Assembly: GCA_965200535.1 (NCBI GenBank)
Contig: CBDAUF010000001.1
Span: forward strand, 310,001-374,000
Source: MPNO01 sp965200535
GTDB lineage: Bacteria > Pseudomonadota > Alphaproteobacteria > MPNO01
Reading direction: 5' to 3'
DNA length: 64,000 nt
Shown one piece after another: positions 33,211-42,439 of this stretch. Every line of letters starts with the position of its first letter. Position 1 is the stretch's first letter. Position numbers and translations under genes: made by a program. Below the pieces are notes generated by a model. It searched no databases. It worked only from the letters and a program-made list of their open reading frames with translations, and was not told the origin of the DNA.

Positions 33211-34872
33211 TCAGTCGCGGCCCTTGAAGGCATTGACGATGGGGTAGCGGCGGTCACGCCCGAACGACCTGCGGGTAATCTTGACGCCGGGCGGCGCCTG
33301 GCGGCGCTTGTACTCGGCGCCGAGCAGCATACGCCAGACACGCAGTACCAGGGCCCGGTCGAAGCCTTCGGCGACGACCGCATCCACCCCCATGTCGCGC
33401 TCGACCAGCCCGTCGAGAATGCGGTCGAGGATGTCGTAGGGCGGCAATGTGTCCTCGTCGCGCTGTCCGGGCTTGAGCTCGGCGGTGGGCGGCTTGGTGA
33501 TGACGCGTTCGGGAATCGCCCGGCCTGCAGGCCCCAGCATCCCGGACGGCAGATTCTCGTTGCGCCAACGCGCCAGTGCAAAGACGGTCTTCTTGTAGAC
33601 GTCCTTGAGCACCGAATAGCCGCCGCACATGTCGCCGTAGAGCGTCGCGTATCCGACCGACATCTCCGACTTGTTGCCGGTCGACAGCACCATGCTTCCG
33701 GTCTTGTTCGAGAGCGCCATGAGGGTCATGCCGCGCGACCGGGCCTGGATGTTCTCCTCGGTCGTGTCCGCCTCCGCGTTGCCGAACATCGGCCGGAGCA
33801 TGGCGTCAAACGCGGCCATTGCCGGCTCGATCGAGACCTCGTCGAGAGCGATACCGAGCCTTCGCGCCGTCTCGACGGCGTCCTCGCGGCTTTCGACGGA
33901 GGTGTAGGGAGAGGGCATCATGACGCAGCGCACGCGCTCCGCGCCGAGCGCATCGGTCGCCACGGCGGCGGTAAGCGCCGAATCGATTCCGCCCGAAAGA
34001 CCGATGATGACGCCGGGAAAACCGTTCTTGGCAACATAATCCCGGAGCCCCAGGGTCATCGCCTGGTATATGGCGGCCAGCCCTTCCGCCGGAGAGTGCC
34101 GTGCCGCAGTCCCGCAGCACCAGGCGCCGTTCTCGCGCCGCCATGCTGTGGTCAGCACGTTCTCGCGCCAGCTCGGCGATTGGCCCCTGAGCCCGGCATC
34201 GGCGTCGAGCACGAACGAGTTTCCATCGAACACCAGTTCGTCCTGCCCGCCGACCTGGTTGACGTAAACGATCGGGAGGTGCGACTCGGTGACCCGGGCG
34301 ACCGCAAGGTTGAGACGCTGGTCAACCTTGTCGATCTCGAACGGCGAGCCGTTGATGACCACCAGGATCTCGGCGCCCGATTCCTCGAGGCACTCGGTGA
34401 CCTCGTCGGTCCACATGTCCTCGCAGATCATCACGCCCAGCCGCACGCCGCGAAAATTGACCGGACCCGGCAGCGGCCCCGCGGCGAATACGCGCTTCTC
34501 GTCGAATACGCCGTAGTTCGGCAGGTCGTACTTGCGCCTGACGTCGGCGATCCTGCCGCCGTCGAGCAGGACAGCGGCGTTGTAGACCGCCCCGTCCTGG
34601 ACCCAGGGAGCGCCGACCAGGAGTCCCGGGCCGCCGTCTCCGGTCGCTGCCGCAAGCGCCTCGAGTTCGCGGCGCACGGTTTCCTGAAAGGACGGCCGGA
34701 CCACCAGATCCTCCGGCGGATAGCCTGAGAGCGCGAGTTCCGACGAGACCATCAGCCCGGCGCCCTGCCCTGCCGCCTCCTCGCGGGCGGCGCGCAGCCG
34801 CGCGGCATTCCCGGGCACGTCGCCCACCGTCGGGTTGATTTGCGCAAGGGCAATGGACAGCGAGTCGGTCAT
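33211..34872 (-). CDS. nadE: Glutamine-dependent NAD+ synthetase
   Basis: 553 residues in two domains. Residues 1 to about 265 form a nitrilase-fold glutaminase with the E-K-C triad in SSELALSGYPPEDL, RRKYDLPNYGVFDE and VMICEDMW. The remainder is the ATP-pyrophosphatase synthetase domain with the P-loop IIGLSGGIDSALTA and LSTGNKSEMSVGYATLYGD. It amidates nicotinic acid adenine dinucleotide to NAD+ in the cytoplasm. The final KITRRSFGRDRRYPIVNAF is typical. It is 12 bases upstream of cysS and 30 bases downstream of the DAHP synthase gene. Confidence 0.96.
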   Translation of the reverse strand: MTDSLSIALAQINPTVGDVPGNAARLRAAREEAAGQGAGLMVSSELALSGYPPEDLVVRPSFQETVRRELEALAAATGDGGPGLLVGAPWVQDGAVYNAAVLLDGGRIADVRRKYDLPNYGVFDEKRVFAAGPLPGPVNFRGVRLGVMICEDMWTDEVTECLEESGAEILVVINGSPFEIDKVDQRLNLAVARVTESHLPIVYVNQVGGQDELVFDGNSFVLDADAGLRGQSPSWRENVLTTAWRRENGAWCCGTAARHSPAEGLAAIYQAMTLGLRDYVAKNGFPGVIIGLSGGIDSALTAAVATDALGAERVRCVMMPSPYTSVESREDAVETARRLGIALDEVSIEPAMAAFDAMLRPMFGNAEADTTEENIQARSRGMTLMALSNKTGSMVLSTGNKSEMSVGYATLYGDMCGGYSVLKDVYKKTVFALARWRNENLPSGMLGPAGRAIPERVITKPPTAELKPGQRDEDTLPPYDILDRILDGLVERDMGVDAVVAEGFDRALVLRVWRMLLGAEYKRRQAPPGVKITRRSFGRDRRYPIVNAFKGRD

Positions 34873-34902
34873 CGCGAATTCGCCGGTAATTCAGCGCGAC
34901 GC

Positions 34903-36294
34903 CTATTCCGCTGCAGCGGCCGGCCGGGCGATGCCGTTTGCCCTGTCGCGCTCCGCCTTCAGAGCCTCGGCAACCACGAACGCGAGTTCGAGCGACTGGC
35001 TTGCGTTGAGCCGCGGGTCGCAATGGGTGTGGTAGCGATCCCCGAGACTGGCTTCGGTGACCGCCCGCGCACCGCCAATGCATTCGGTGACGTTCTGTCC
35101 GGTCAGCTCGATATGGATCCCGCCGGGATGCGTCCCTTCGGCGCGGTGTACGGCGAAAAAATCGCGTACCTCACGCAGAATCGCCTCGAAACGGCGGGTC
35201 TTGTAGCCGTTCCCCGCCTTGATCGTGTTGCCGTGCATCGGATCGCAGGCCCAGGCCACGGTCCGCCCCTCGGCCTTGACCGCACGGATCAGCGGCGGCA
35301 GCAGTTCGGCCACCCGCTCGGCGCCCATACGCGAATAGAGGGTAAGGCGCCCCGGCTGATCGGCGGGGTTGAGCCGGTCGATCAGCCGCAGCAGGTCATC
35401 CGTTTCGGTGGTCGGCCCCACCTTGAGCCCGAGAGGATTGGCGACGCCGCGCAGGAACTCGACATGAGCACCGTCGAGTTGGCGCGTCCGGTCGCCGATC
35501 CACAGCAGATGCGCCGAGGTGTCGTACCAGTCCCCCGTGGTCGAATCGACCCGCGTCATTGCCTCTTCGTAACCGAGTAGGAGCGCCTCGTGCGAGGTGT
35601 AGAGGTCGGTCTCGCGGATCTGGACGACATTCTCCGAGGTCAGTCCGCAGGCTTCCATAAAACGCAGCGTCTCGTCGATCCGGTCGGCAAGGTCGGTATA
35701 GCGCGCCGCCTCTGTCCCCGCCGCGACGAAGTCCAGGTTCCACTTGTGCACCTGATGCAGGTCGGCGTAACCGCCTTGCGCGAAGGCTCGCAGCAGGTTG
35801 AGCGTCGCCGCCGCCTGATTGTAGGCCCGCACCATACGCCGGGGATCGGGCGTCCGGGCCGCGGCGTCGAACGGCATGTCGTTGATCATGTCGCCGCGGT
35901 AGCTCGGCAAGTCGATCCCGTCGACAGTCTCAAAATCGGCCGAGCGCGGCTTGGCGAACTGGCCCGCAAGGCGGCCGACCTTAACCACCGGACGGCCGCT
36001 GCCGAACATCAGCACGACCCCCATCTGCAATATGACGCGGAACGTGTCTCGGATATTGTCGGGATGAAACTCGGCAAAGCTCTCCGCGCAATCGCCGCCC
36101 TGCAGGAGGAAGGCCTTGCCCGCCGCCACATCGGCGAGCTGCGTTCGCAGACGCCGTACCTCGCCGGCAAAGACCAGCGGCGGGTAGCTGCGCAGCCTGT
36201 TCTCCGCCGCTGCCAGGGCGGCCGGATCGGGATATTCGGGAACCTGACGGATGGGCCTGGATCGCCAGCCGTCGGGGGACCACTCCCCGCTCAT
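34903..36294 (-). CDS. Type II (plant-like) 3-deoxy-7-phosphoheptulonate synthase
   Basis: 463 residues from MSGEWSPDGWRSRP; an upstream in-frame ATG at 36357 adds non-conserved sequence. Type II DAHP synthase motifs include FLLQGGDCAESFAEF near residue 83, the phosphoenolpyruvate-binding YSRMGAERV, and WACDPMHGNTIKAGNGYKTR (metal/substrate region). It catalyses the first step of the shikimate pathway, from erythrose 4-phosphate and phosphoenolpyruvate. This is the AroA-II family, unrelated in sequence to E. coli AroFGH. The gene ends with an alanine-rich tail, 30 bases before nadE. A possible promoter lies just upstream. Confidence 0.95.
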   Translation of the reverse strand: MSGEWSPDGWRSRPIRQVPEYPDPAALAAAENRLRSYPPLVFAGEVRRLRTQLADVAAGKAFLLQGGDCAESFAEFHPDNIRDTFRVILQMGVVLMFGSGRPVVKVGRLAGQFAKPRSADFETVDGIDLPSYRGDMINDMPFDAAARTPDPRRMVRAYNQAAATLNLLRAFAQGGYADLHQVHKWNLDFVAAGTEAARYTDLADRIDETLRFMEACGLTSENVVQIRETDLYTSHEALLLGYEEAMTRVDSTTGDWYDTSAHLLWIGDRTRQLDGAHVEFLRGVANPLGLKVGPTTETDDLLRLIDRLNPADQPGRLTLYSRMGAERVAELLPPLIRAVKAEGRTVAWACDPMHGNTIKAGNGYKTRRFEAILREVRDFFAVHRAEGTHPGGIHIELTGQNVTECIGGARAVTEASLGDRYHTHCDPRLNASQSLELAFVVAEALKAERDRANGIARPAAAAE

Positions 36295-36336
36295 CGCGCG
36301 GTACTCCCAGTTTCGTTCGATCTTAGGAAACGCCGC

Positions 36337-36365
36337 CCTATACGCGAGTCCGGGCAAAATTGCCA
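36337..36365 (-). promoter_or_regulatory. Putative sigma70-type promoter of the DAHP synthase gene
   Basis: On the minus strand TGGCAA (36365-36360) and TATAGG (36342-36337) are separated by 17 bases, about 40 bases before the start codon, in the 147-base gap that follows gor. The -10 box is good and the -35 box weak. This would drive aro-nadE-cysS-cimA-trmJ. Confidence 0.3.
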
Positions 36366-36441
36366 GTGATTCATCGCCCGCGCAGACCGAACCGTCTCGA
36401 CCGCCCGCCGACAGTCTGCAGCGACGCTCCGCCCCGGTCGC

Positions 36442-37818
36442 CTACTCCGCTGCCTGCGCTTCGGGTTCCGGCACCGGGGTCCTCATGGTCACGAATTCCT
36501 CTGCCGCGGTCGGGTGGATGCCGACCGTGGCATCGAACTGCGCCTTGGTCGCCCCGCACTTGAGGGCGATGCCGAGACCCTGCGTGATCTCCGCTGCGTC
36601 GGGCCCCACCATGTGACAGCCCACCACCCGGTCGGAGGCGCGGTCGACGATGATCTTCATCATCGTGCGGTCCTCCTTCAGGGTCAGCGTGTGCTTGAGC
36701 GGCCGGAATGTTTCCCGATAGATGTCGACCGCGCCGCATCGTTCCCGCGCCTGTTCCTCCGTCAGCCCGACGGTGCCGACATTGGGATCGGAAAAGACTG
36801 CGGTCGGAACATCGGCGTAATCCATGCGGAGATCCCTGCCGCCGTAGAGGTTGGCGGACAGCACCATGGCTTCGGCGATGGCAACCGGGGTGAGCTGGAG
36901 TCGATCGGTCACGTCACCGAGCGCATAGATGTTTCCAACGCTGGTCCGGAACCGGGCGTCGACAACGATGGCGCCGTTGTCCCGCATGGCCACCCCCGCC
37001 TCATCGAGCCCCATATCGGCGACGTTGGGCACCCGTCCGATCGCGTACATCACCTGATCGACTGCGACCGTTTCCCCTGAGGACAGCGACACGACAAGTC
37101 CGTCATCGGTCCGCACGATCCGTTCGACGGTTGTTCGCCAGCGGATATCGACGCCCTTGCGTTCCATCTCCGCGGCGAGATGGGTGCGGATGTCGATATC
37201 GAAACCGCGCATGAAGAGCGGGCCCCGGTACGCCTGGATCACCTGCGATCCGTAGCCGTTGAAGATCCCGGCAAACTCCACCGCGATGTAGCCGCCGCCG
37301 ACGATCAGGACACGGTCGGGCCGGTCCTCGAGGTAGAACGCCTCTTCCGAGGTGATGGCCAGGTCGGCCCCCGGCACGGCGTCGCGCTGCGGTTTGCCGC
37401 CGGTTGCAACGAGGACGGTCTCCGCGGTCACCCTTGCGCCGCCGACATCGAGGGTATGGGCGTCGATCAGCCTAGCCCGGGCCTCGAAAATGCGGACATT
37501 GTTGCTCTCGAGGATGCGCCGGTAGATCCCGTTGAGCCGCGCGATCTCCCTGTTCTTGTTCTCGATCAGCGTCGGCCAGTGCAAATCCGGCGTTCCGAAC
37601 CGCCAGCCGTATGCGGCGGCATCCGCGGCATCCTCCGGAAAGTGCGAACCGTAAGCGAAAAGTTTCTTCGGAATGCAGCCGATATTGACGCACGTCCCGC
37701 CGAGGAACCGCTCCTCGGCAACCGCAACCCGCGCGCCGTAGGATGCGGACATCCGCGCCGCACGCACGCCTCCGGAGCCCGCGCCGATGACGAATAGATC
37801 GTAGTCGTAACCCGCCAT
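36442..37818 (-). CDS. gor: Glutathione-disulfide reductase
   Basis: 458 residues from ATG 37818, which has a full GGAGG six bases upstream (a GTG two codons earlier is less likely). The FAD motif LFVIGAGSGGVRAARMSA is followed by the redox-active disulfide GGTCVNIGCIPKK. The NADPH-binding VLIVGGGYIAVEFAGI comes next, then IYALGDVTDRLQLTPVA, and the dimerisation end GIHPTAAEEFVTMRTP with the catalytic His-Glu pair. These place it in the glutathione reductase group of pyridine nucleotide-disulfide oxidoreductases. It keeps glutathione reduced in the cytoplasm. The gene stands alone between aro and an LLM oxidoreductase. Confidence 0.93.
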   Translation of the reverse strand: MAGYDYDLFVIGAGSGGVRAARMSASYGARVAVAEERFLGGTCVNIGCIPKKLFAYGSHFPEDAADAAAYGWRFGTPDLHWPTLIENKNREIARLNGIYRRILESNNVRIFEARARLIDAHTLDVGGARVTAETVLVATGGKPQRDAVPGADLAITSEEAFYLEDRPDRVLIVGGGYIAVEFAGIFNGYGSQVIQAYRGPLFMRGFDIDIRTHLAAEMERKGVDIRWRTTVERIVRTDDGLVVSLSSGETVAVDQVMYAIGRVPNVADMGLDEAGVAMRDNGAIVVDARFRTSVGNIYALGDVTDRLQLTPVAIAEAMVLSANLYGGRDLRMDYADVPTAVFSDPNVGTVGLTEEQARERCGAVDIYRETFRPLKHTLTLKEDRTMMKIIVDRASDRVVGCHMVGPDAAEITQGLGIALKCGATKAQFDATVGIHPTAAEEFVTMRTPVPEPEAQAAE

Positions 37819-37923
37819 AACCACCTCCGTCGGGAGAGGTGCGTCAACCTCCCGCCGATGTCAACGGGCGGCACCCTCGGCACCGGAGCCGGAGCAGCCC
37901 GGCCCCGCGTCTTCTCCCGGTGT

Positions 37924-38964
37924 TCACAAGGCTTCCTCGGCGAGCACGCGCAGCGCTTCGGGGGTCGAACGATTGGCGATCAGGGTCGTGACGTGGCCTT
38001 TCGCCGCGGCCGCTTTCCACACCGAGAGCCGTTCGCGAATCCGCTCGCGCGGCCCGACAAGGGCGATGTCGTCGACGAATGAATCCGGGATCGCGGCGGC
38101 CGCCTCGCCCCGCTTGCCGGCCAGAAACAGATCCTGGACTTCCGCCGCCGCCGCCTCGTAGCCGAGGCGGCCGGCATAGTCGTTGTAGAAGTTCTTGCTG
38201 CGTGCGCCCATGCCGCCGACATAGAACGCGAGATCCTGCTTGACCTCCATGCGGCAGGCCTCGAGGTCGTCGCCGACACAGACGGGAACGAAGGGAGCGA
38301 TTTCGAAATCCGAGAGGCTCTTACCGCCGCCCGCAGCGGCGAATCCGTCTTCCAAAGGGCCGGCGAACAGGTCGAACCGTTCGGGGTTCATGAACACCGG
38401 GAAGAACCCGTCGGCGAGTTCGGCCGCGGTACGAACACCGGCCGGGGTGAACGCGCCGGTGAAGATCTTGAGCCCCGGCGTGGCGTGCAGGATGCTCTTG
38501 AGAGGCCTGCCGAGACCGGTCGCACCCGGGCCTTCGACGGGGATCCGGTAGTGCTCCCCTTGGTGTTCGAGCGGCGCCTTGCGGTCGAGGATCTTGCGTA
38601 TGATCTCGATGTATTCCCGGGTCCGGGTCATCGGCTTGCCGTAAGGAACGCCGTACCAGCCCTCGATCACCTGAGGCCCCGACGGGCCGATGCCGAGGAC
38701 AAACCGGTCGCCCGAGAGCGCCTGAAGCGTCATCGCAGCCATCGCCGCGGCGGTCGGAGTGCGCGCCCCCATCTGGATGATCGCGGTACCGACGGTGATC
38801 CGCGAGGTGAGCGCCAGCACCCAGGCTGCGGGTGTAAGCGCATCCGAACCGTACGCCTCCGACGTCCATATCGAGTCGTAGCCCAGGCTCTCGATCTCGC
38901 GCAGTTCCCCTGAGGGAATCGCGAACGTCGAACCCGCGTAGCCGATGGTCACGCCGATCTTCAT
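37924..38964 (-). CDS. LLM-class flavin/F420-dependent oxidoreductase, copy 1
   Basis: 346 residues from ATG 38964 (MKIGVTIGYAGSTFAIP). It is a luciferase-like TIM-barrel protein with SIWTSEAYGSDALTPAAW near residue 30, FVLGIGPSGPQVIEGWYG, and GKPMTRTREYIEIIRKIL. These match the F420-dependent LLM group seen mainly in Actinobacteria and in some Proteobacteria. The cofactor could be F420 or FMN; no F420 biosynthesis gene is in the window. It is divergent from a VOC-family gene across 171 bases. Substrate unknown. Confidence 0.83.
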   Translation of the reverse strand: MKIGVTIGYAGSTFAIPSGELREIESLGYDSIWTSEAYGSDALTPAAWVLALTSRITVGTAIIQMGARTPTAAAMAAMTLQALSGDRFVLGIGPSGPQVIEGWYGVPYGKPMTRTREYIEIIRKILDRKAPLEHQGEHYRIPVEGPGATGLGRPLKSILHATPGLKIFTGAFTPAGVRTAAELADGFFPVFMNPERFDLFAGPLEDGFAAAGGGKSLSDFEIAPFVPVCVGDDLEACRMEVKQDLAFYVGGMGARSKNFYNDYAGRLGYEAAAAEVQDLFLAGKRGEAAAAIPDSFVDDIALVGPRERIRERLSVWKAAAAKGHVTTLIANRSTPEALRVLAEEAL

Positions 38965-39135
38965 GATTACCCGCTCCCCGTTCCGGCACTGTGTGCGGCT
39001 GCATACCGGTTCGCAGCGGCTTCGGGCAACCCCGCCCCGCCCCCGCAGGAGGGCGCACACGGCGTACGGTTCCCGTTGCAGCGCGCCCGCGGGTGCGGCA
39101 CTATCGCGAAGTGCAACCGGTTACGGAGCCGACCA

Positions 39136-39573
39136 ATGGCAAAACTGCGCCACATCGCGATGCAGGTGCCGGACTTGGAAAAGGCGGCCGAGTTCTACGA
39201 GACGGTGTTCGAAATGGAGCGCGTCTGCCGCGGCGATACGCCGTACGGGAACGCCCTGATGCTGTCCGACGGGGTCGTCAACCTCGCCCTGCTCCAGTTC
39301 CCGGAGGGCACCAAGGGAATGCTCAACGGGCCTGACTGGGCCGGATTGCACCATATGGGTTTCATCGTCGAGGACAGCGGGAAGACGGCACAGAGGATCG
39401 AGGCGGCGGGAGGGGCCTATTTCACCACCCTGCCCGGCGGTTTCGAAGGTCTCCAGGCAGAGGAAAAATACAAGGACATCAATGGCGTCGTGTTCGACAT
39501 CTCCGAGCACGGCTGGGTGACGGAGCCGGTAGGCAAGCTGCGAAAGGCGAGAGAAACCGTTCCCGCGGAATAG
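39136..39573 (+). CDS. VOC-family (glyoxalase/dioxygenase-fold) protein
   Basis: 145 residues from ATG 39136, preceded by GGAG. It has one vicinal oxygen chelate module pair: LRHIAMQVPDLEKAAEFYE at the start with a metal-ligand histidine, LHHMGFIVEDS with another, and DINGVVFDISEHGW where a glutamate would be expected. The family covers glyoxalase I, extradiol dioxygenases and epimerases; the sequence does not allow a finer call. It is divergent from the LLM gene and is followed by two hairpins. Confidence 0.75.
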   Translation: MAKLRHIAMQVPDLEKAAEFYETVFEMERVCRGDTPYGNALMLSDGVVNLALLQFPEGTKGMLNGPDWAGLHHMGFIVEDSGKTAQRIEAAGGAYFTTLPGGFEGLQAEEKYKDINGVVFDISEHGWVTEPVGKLRKARETVPAE

Positions 39574-39596
39574 GGCGCGGCGGAAGCTCTGCCGGG

Positions 39597-39622
39597 CCGG
39601 GCGTTCGAACCGGCTCGCCCGG
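39597..39622 (+). terminator. Rho-independent-like terminator after the VOC gene
   Basis: CCGGGCG (39597-39603) pairs with CGCCCGG (39616-39622) around a 12-base loop and is followed by TTT. It lies 23 bases after the stop codon of the VOC gene on the same strand. Confidence 0.5.
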
Positions 39623-39630
39623 TTTCCCTG

Positions 39631-39647
39631 TGCCGGCGTTCCCGGCA
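39631..39647 (+). terminator. Second hairpin after the VOC gene
   Basis: TGCCGG (39631-39636) pairs with CCGGCA (39642-39647) around a five-base loop, eight bases after the first hairpin. It may back up termination, or it may shape the 5' leader of the dioxygenase beta gene that starts 33 bases later. Confidence 0.35.
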
Positions 39648-39679
39648 TTGAATGGAACGGTCAACCGGGGGTCACACCG

Positions 39680-40180
39680 ATGACGCCGCCCCTCCCAGCC
39701 ATGGCCGACGCCGACCCCGGCCTCATCCGCAGGATCGATGCCCTCAACCGCGCCTACGCACACGCGATCGATGAGGACGCGCTCGAACAGTGGCCCGGGT
39801 TTTTCGTGGAAGACGGCCGCTACACTATCTCCACCCGCGCCGGCCGCGCGGCCGGAATGCCGGTAGGACTGATGCTCTGCGAAGGGCAGGGCATGATGGA
39901 AGACCGGATCAGGGCGCTGCGCGAGGCAAATGTCTTCGAGCCGCACCATTACCGCCATCTGATCGACCCGCCGACGATTGTCGGGGCCCGGCCCGGCCGC
40001 TGGTCCGTCCGCACCAATTTCGCCGTGTTTCGCACGATGCAGGCAGCGGCGACAACGCTGTTCTGCACCGGACGCTATGTCGACACGGTGGTGGAAGCCG
40101 CCGCCGAACTCCGCTACGCCGAGCGCATAGCGGTCTGCGACTCCGAAGTGGTGGACACGCTGATCGTCATTCCGATTTGA
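39680..40180 (+). CDS. Orphan aromatic-ring-hydroxylating dioxygenase beta subunit (AndAd/TphA3-like)
   Basis: 166 residues starting MTPPLPAMADADPGLIRR. The pattern IDALNRAYAHAIDEDALEQW, then FFVEDGRYTISTR, RIRALREANVFEPHHYRH and LFCTGRYVDT resembles the small subunits of anthranilate and terephthalate dioxygenases (NTF2-like fold). No alpha subunit, ferredoxin or reductase is adjacent. It either pairs with an alpha subunit encoded elsewhere, or has become an independent NTF2-like protein. The alpha/beta pair at 9.3-11.1 kb belongs to a different subgroup and has its own beta. An internal ATG at 39701 is an alternative start. Confidence 0.78.
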   Translation: MTPPLPAMADADPGLIRRIDALNRAYAHAIDEDALEQWPGFFVEDGRYTISTRAGRAAGMPVGLMLCEGQGMMEDRIRALREANVFEPHHYRHLIDPPTIVGARPGRWSVRTNFAVFRTMQAAATTLFCTGRYVDTVVEAAAELRYAERIAVCDSEVVDTLIVIPI

Positions 40181-40211
40181 CCGGCGGCGAGCGCAACCGA
40201 CGATCGGGAAA

Positions 40212-41201
40212 TCACTCCCCCGATAGAGCCGGTTCGTGCTCCTTACCGCCGCCCAGAACCCGCATGTAGACCTCGCGGTCGATATTTCCGCCGCTGAGGA
40301 CGAGTCCGACCGTGCGCCCCCGCATCGCTTCCCGTTCGCGGGTGAGGGCAGCCAGCGGTGCCGCACCGGCACCCTCGGCAACGTTGTGGGTATCGGTGTA
40401 GTAGGCGCGTATCGCCGCCTCGATCTCGGTTTCGGTCACCGCAACGATCCGCGCCGCACCGCGGTTGATGATCGCCACCGCTTCCGGAACCGGGACGCGG
40501 CATGCCATGCCGTCGGCCATGGTATCGGCGGCATTGGTGGAGACTACCCTGCCGGCCTCGAAGGAAAGCGCGTAGGCGGCCGCCCGTTCGGCGCATACAC
40601 CGATCACCTCCGTCGTGAGGCCGAGCGCATCCCGGGCGGCGATAACCCCGCAGATTCCCGACCCGAGCCCGATCGGCACATAGACGGCATCGAGGTCCGG
40701 CGCGGCGCGGAAAAGCTCCAGGGCGTAGGTCGCGGTGCCTCGTATCAGCGGCTCCGCGAATGAGGGGGCCATGCTGAGCCCGCGGACATCCGCAAGCTCC
40801 TCGGCGTGTTCCAGGGCCTCCTGGAAGTCGTTGCCATAGACGACGAGTTCGGCGCCCTGCGCCTCCATAGCGGCGTTCTTTTCGCGGCTGTTGCCCCGGG
40901 GCACGACGACCGTTGCACTCATCCCGTTCAGCCCCGCGGCGACCGCAACGCTCTGGCCGTGATTGCCGCGGGTCGCCGCGATCACGCCCCGCGTATCGGG
41001 TTGCGACCTGCGCAGTTCGGCCATCGAGACCAGTCCTCCGCGGATCTTGAATGCACCGACGGGCGTGTGATTCTCGTGCTTGACATGGACATGCACGCCG
41101 GTCCGCGCGGACAAGAGCGGCCACGAATGAACCGGCGTCGGCGGCATGACGGCGTGAACGAGATCGGCAGCGGCTTCTATGGCCGCGAGATCGGGCAGCA
41201 T
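40212..41201 (-). CDS. Threonine/hydroxyaspartate dehydratase-like PLP enzyme (fold type II)
   Basis: 329 residues from ATG 41201 (MLPDLAAIEAAADLVHAV). PLP-binding lysine K52 is in VGAFKIRGG. The phosphate loop is VPIGLGSGICGV, and the catalytic loop before it has ATRGNHGQSVAVAA. The family includes catabolic threonine dehydratase, serine racemase, threo-3-hydroxyaspartate dehydratase and EutB of ectoine breakdown. No ACT regulatory domain is present, so a feedback-regulated IlvA is unlikely. It lies 134 bases downstream of an opine dehydrogenase-like gene in the same direction. A damaged relative sits at 63.0-64.0 kb. Confidence 0.83.
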   Translation of the reverse strand: MLPDLAAIEAAADLVHAVMPPTPVHSWPLLSARTGVHVHVKHENHTPVGAFKIRGGLVSMAELRRSQPDTRGVIAATRGNHGQSVAVAAGLNGMSATVVVPRGNSREKNAAMEAQGAELVVYGNDFQEALEHAEELADVRGLSMAPSFAEPLIRGTATYALELFRAAPDLDAVYVPIGLGSGICGVIAARDALGLTTEVIGVCAERAAAYALSFEAGRVVSTNAADTMADGMACRVPVPEAVAIINRGAARIVAVTETEIEAAIRAYYTDTHNVAEGAGAAPLAALTREREAMRGRTVGLVLSGGNIDREVYMRVLGGGKEHEPALSGE

Positions 41202-41335
41202 CGTCGGATCTCCTGGCGGGCCGACCATCGGCGGACACACCTCGCGGCGACCCTCCCGCCCAAAATGGCCGCGGCGGCGGCAACCGGCAAGATCGATCCC
41301 CGCGGCACCGGTCCGCCGGTATCGATCGACGACGG

Positions 41336-42439
41336 TCAGGCCGCGAAACCGTTTTCGAGCAGTTCGAGGAAAGCATCGCGGGTGACCCCGGCCAACCCCA
41401 TTCTCGCGAGTGTCAGCCCGTCTGAGCGGAAATCGCGCTCCATGATCACCGATGCCAAGTGGATGACATGGTCGATCACAGGGGTCGGCACGCCGGCGAT
41501 GCGGCCCAGTTCCGAATAAATCCGATGGCCGTAGGGTATGTCCTCGAGCAAATAGCGATGGTCGAGGCTGGTCGGCGCCATGATCCAGCGGTCCGGCTCG
41601 CTCTGGTGGAACGCCTCGTAGGAGAGGCCGGAAGCGCCCGCCTCGTCGGTCGTGTAACCCATGCGCCAGAAGAGTTCCACAAACGGCATGGTCTGCGCAT
41701 CGAGCGCTTCGGCAACGGCCAGGCGCTCGCGGTCGACGGCATCGATCAACCGCCCGACCGAAGGCGTGATGCCGTCGTAGTAGTGGCGGAAATCGCCGCC
41801 GGTGGCCTCGATCCGGCCCGCATTGCACAACACCGCCGGCGGGTGATGAATGGCATTGCCGTAGGGAAACACGGTCTCCAGCACGTTGGAGAACGGCTGC
41901 ACCGCCGGATAGACGGTCTTCACGACCTCATACAGCCGTTCTGTCTCCCGACCCGGAAACCCGCCGAAGACCATGAAATCGGATACCCGCGAAATCCGGC
42001 ATTTTGTCGGCTCGATGCGGCGGCAGAGATAGGGCAGCGTCGCCGTCTCACAAAACACGGGATCGGCGATCCCATGCTCCCGCAGAACCTGCGGTATGAG
42101 CAGGAGGGTGTGGCCGGGCGAGACGAAGAGAACCTGGTCTTCCGTCAAGTGCGGGGCAGCGGCAGACACCCATTTTTCGTGAAGGTGCGCGGGGCTCACC
42201 ACCATCACGATATCCGCGGTGTCCATTGCCGCTTCGGCATCGTCGGTGATCAGCGCCAGCGGAGCAAATCCGTCGCCGAACGGCGCGGTATAGTGGATAC
42301 CGCCGATGTCCTGGAGGGGCGCCAGGGCATTCCGGTCCTGGCTGTAGAGCCGTATCTCGAAACCGAGGGTCGTCAGGTGTGCGGCCGCCGACGTTCCGCC
42401 CCCGCCGGCGCCGAAGATGGCGATGCGCTCGACCGTCAT
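41336..42439 (-). CDS. NAD(P)-binding octopine/nopaline (opine) dehydrogenase-like protein
   Basis: 367 residues from ATG 42439 with GGAAAGG upstream. The N-terminal Rossmann motif is IAIFGAGGGGTSAAAHLTTLG, cited as IAIFGAGGGGTSAAAHL. The C-terminal helical domain contains FPYGNAIHHPPAVLCNAGRI and YTTDEAGASGLSYEAFH. Both match the opine dehydrogenase family (octopine, nopaline, N-(1-D-carboxyethyl) amino acid and metallophore synthases). No nicotianamine-synthase-like gene is adjacent, so metallophore synthesis is not supported. An oxidative opine-degrading or a reductive role are both possible. The gene is divergent from a two-domain VOC protein. Confidence 0.8.
   Translation of the reverse strand: MTVERIAIFGAGGGGTSAAAHLTTLGFEIRLYSQDRNALAPLQDIGGIHYTAPFGDGFAPLALITDDAEAAMDTADIVMVVSPAHLHEKWVSAAAPHLTEDQVLFVSPGHTLLLIPQVLREHGIADPVFCETATLPYLCRRIEPTKCRISRVSDFMVFGGFPGRETERLYEVVKTVYPAVQPFSNVLETVFPYGNAIHHPPAVLCNAGRIEATGGDFRHYYDGITPSVGRLIDAVDRERLAVAEALDAQTMPFVELFWRMGYTTDEAGASGLSYEAFHQSEPDRWIMAPTSLDHRYLLEDIPYGHRIYSELGRIAGVPTPVIDHVIHLASVIMERDFRSDGLTLARMGLAGVTRDAFLELLENGFAA

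Noticed and set aside
39597..39625. tRNA T-loop-like GTTCGAAC
   Set aside because: No acceptor, D or anticodon stems can be folded around it; it is the loop of a terminator-like hairpin.
41336..42439. Metallophore (staphylopine/pseudopaline-type) cluster
   Set aside because: The opine dehydrogenase-like gene has no nicotianamine synthase-like gene or metallophore exporter next to it.
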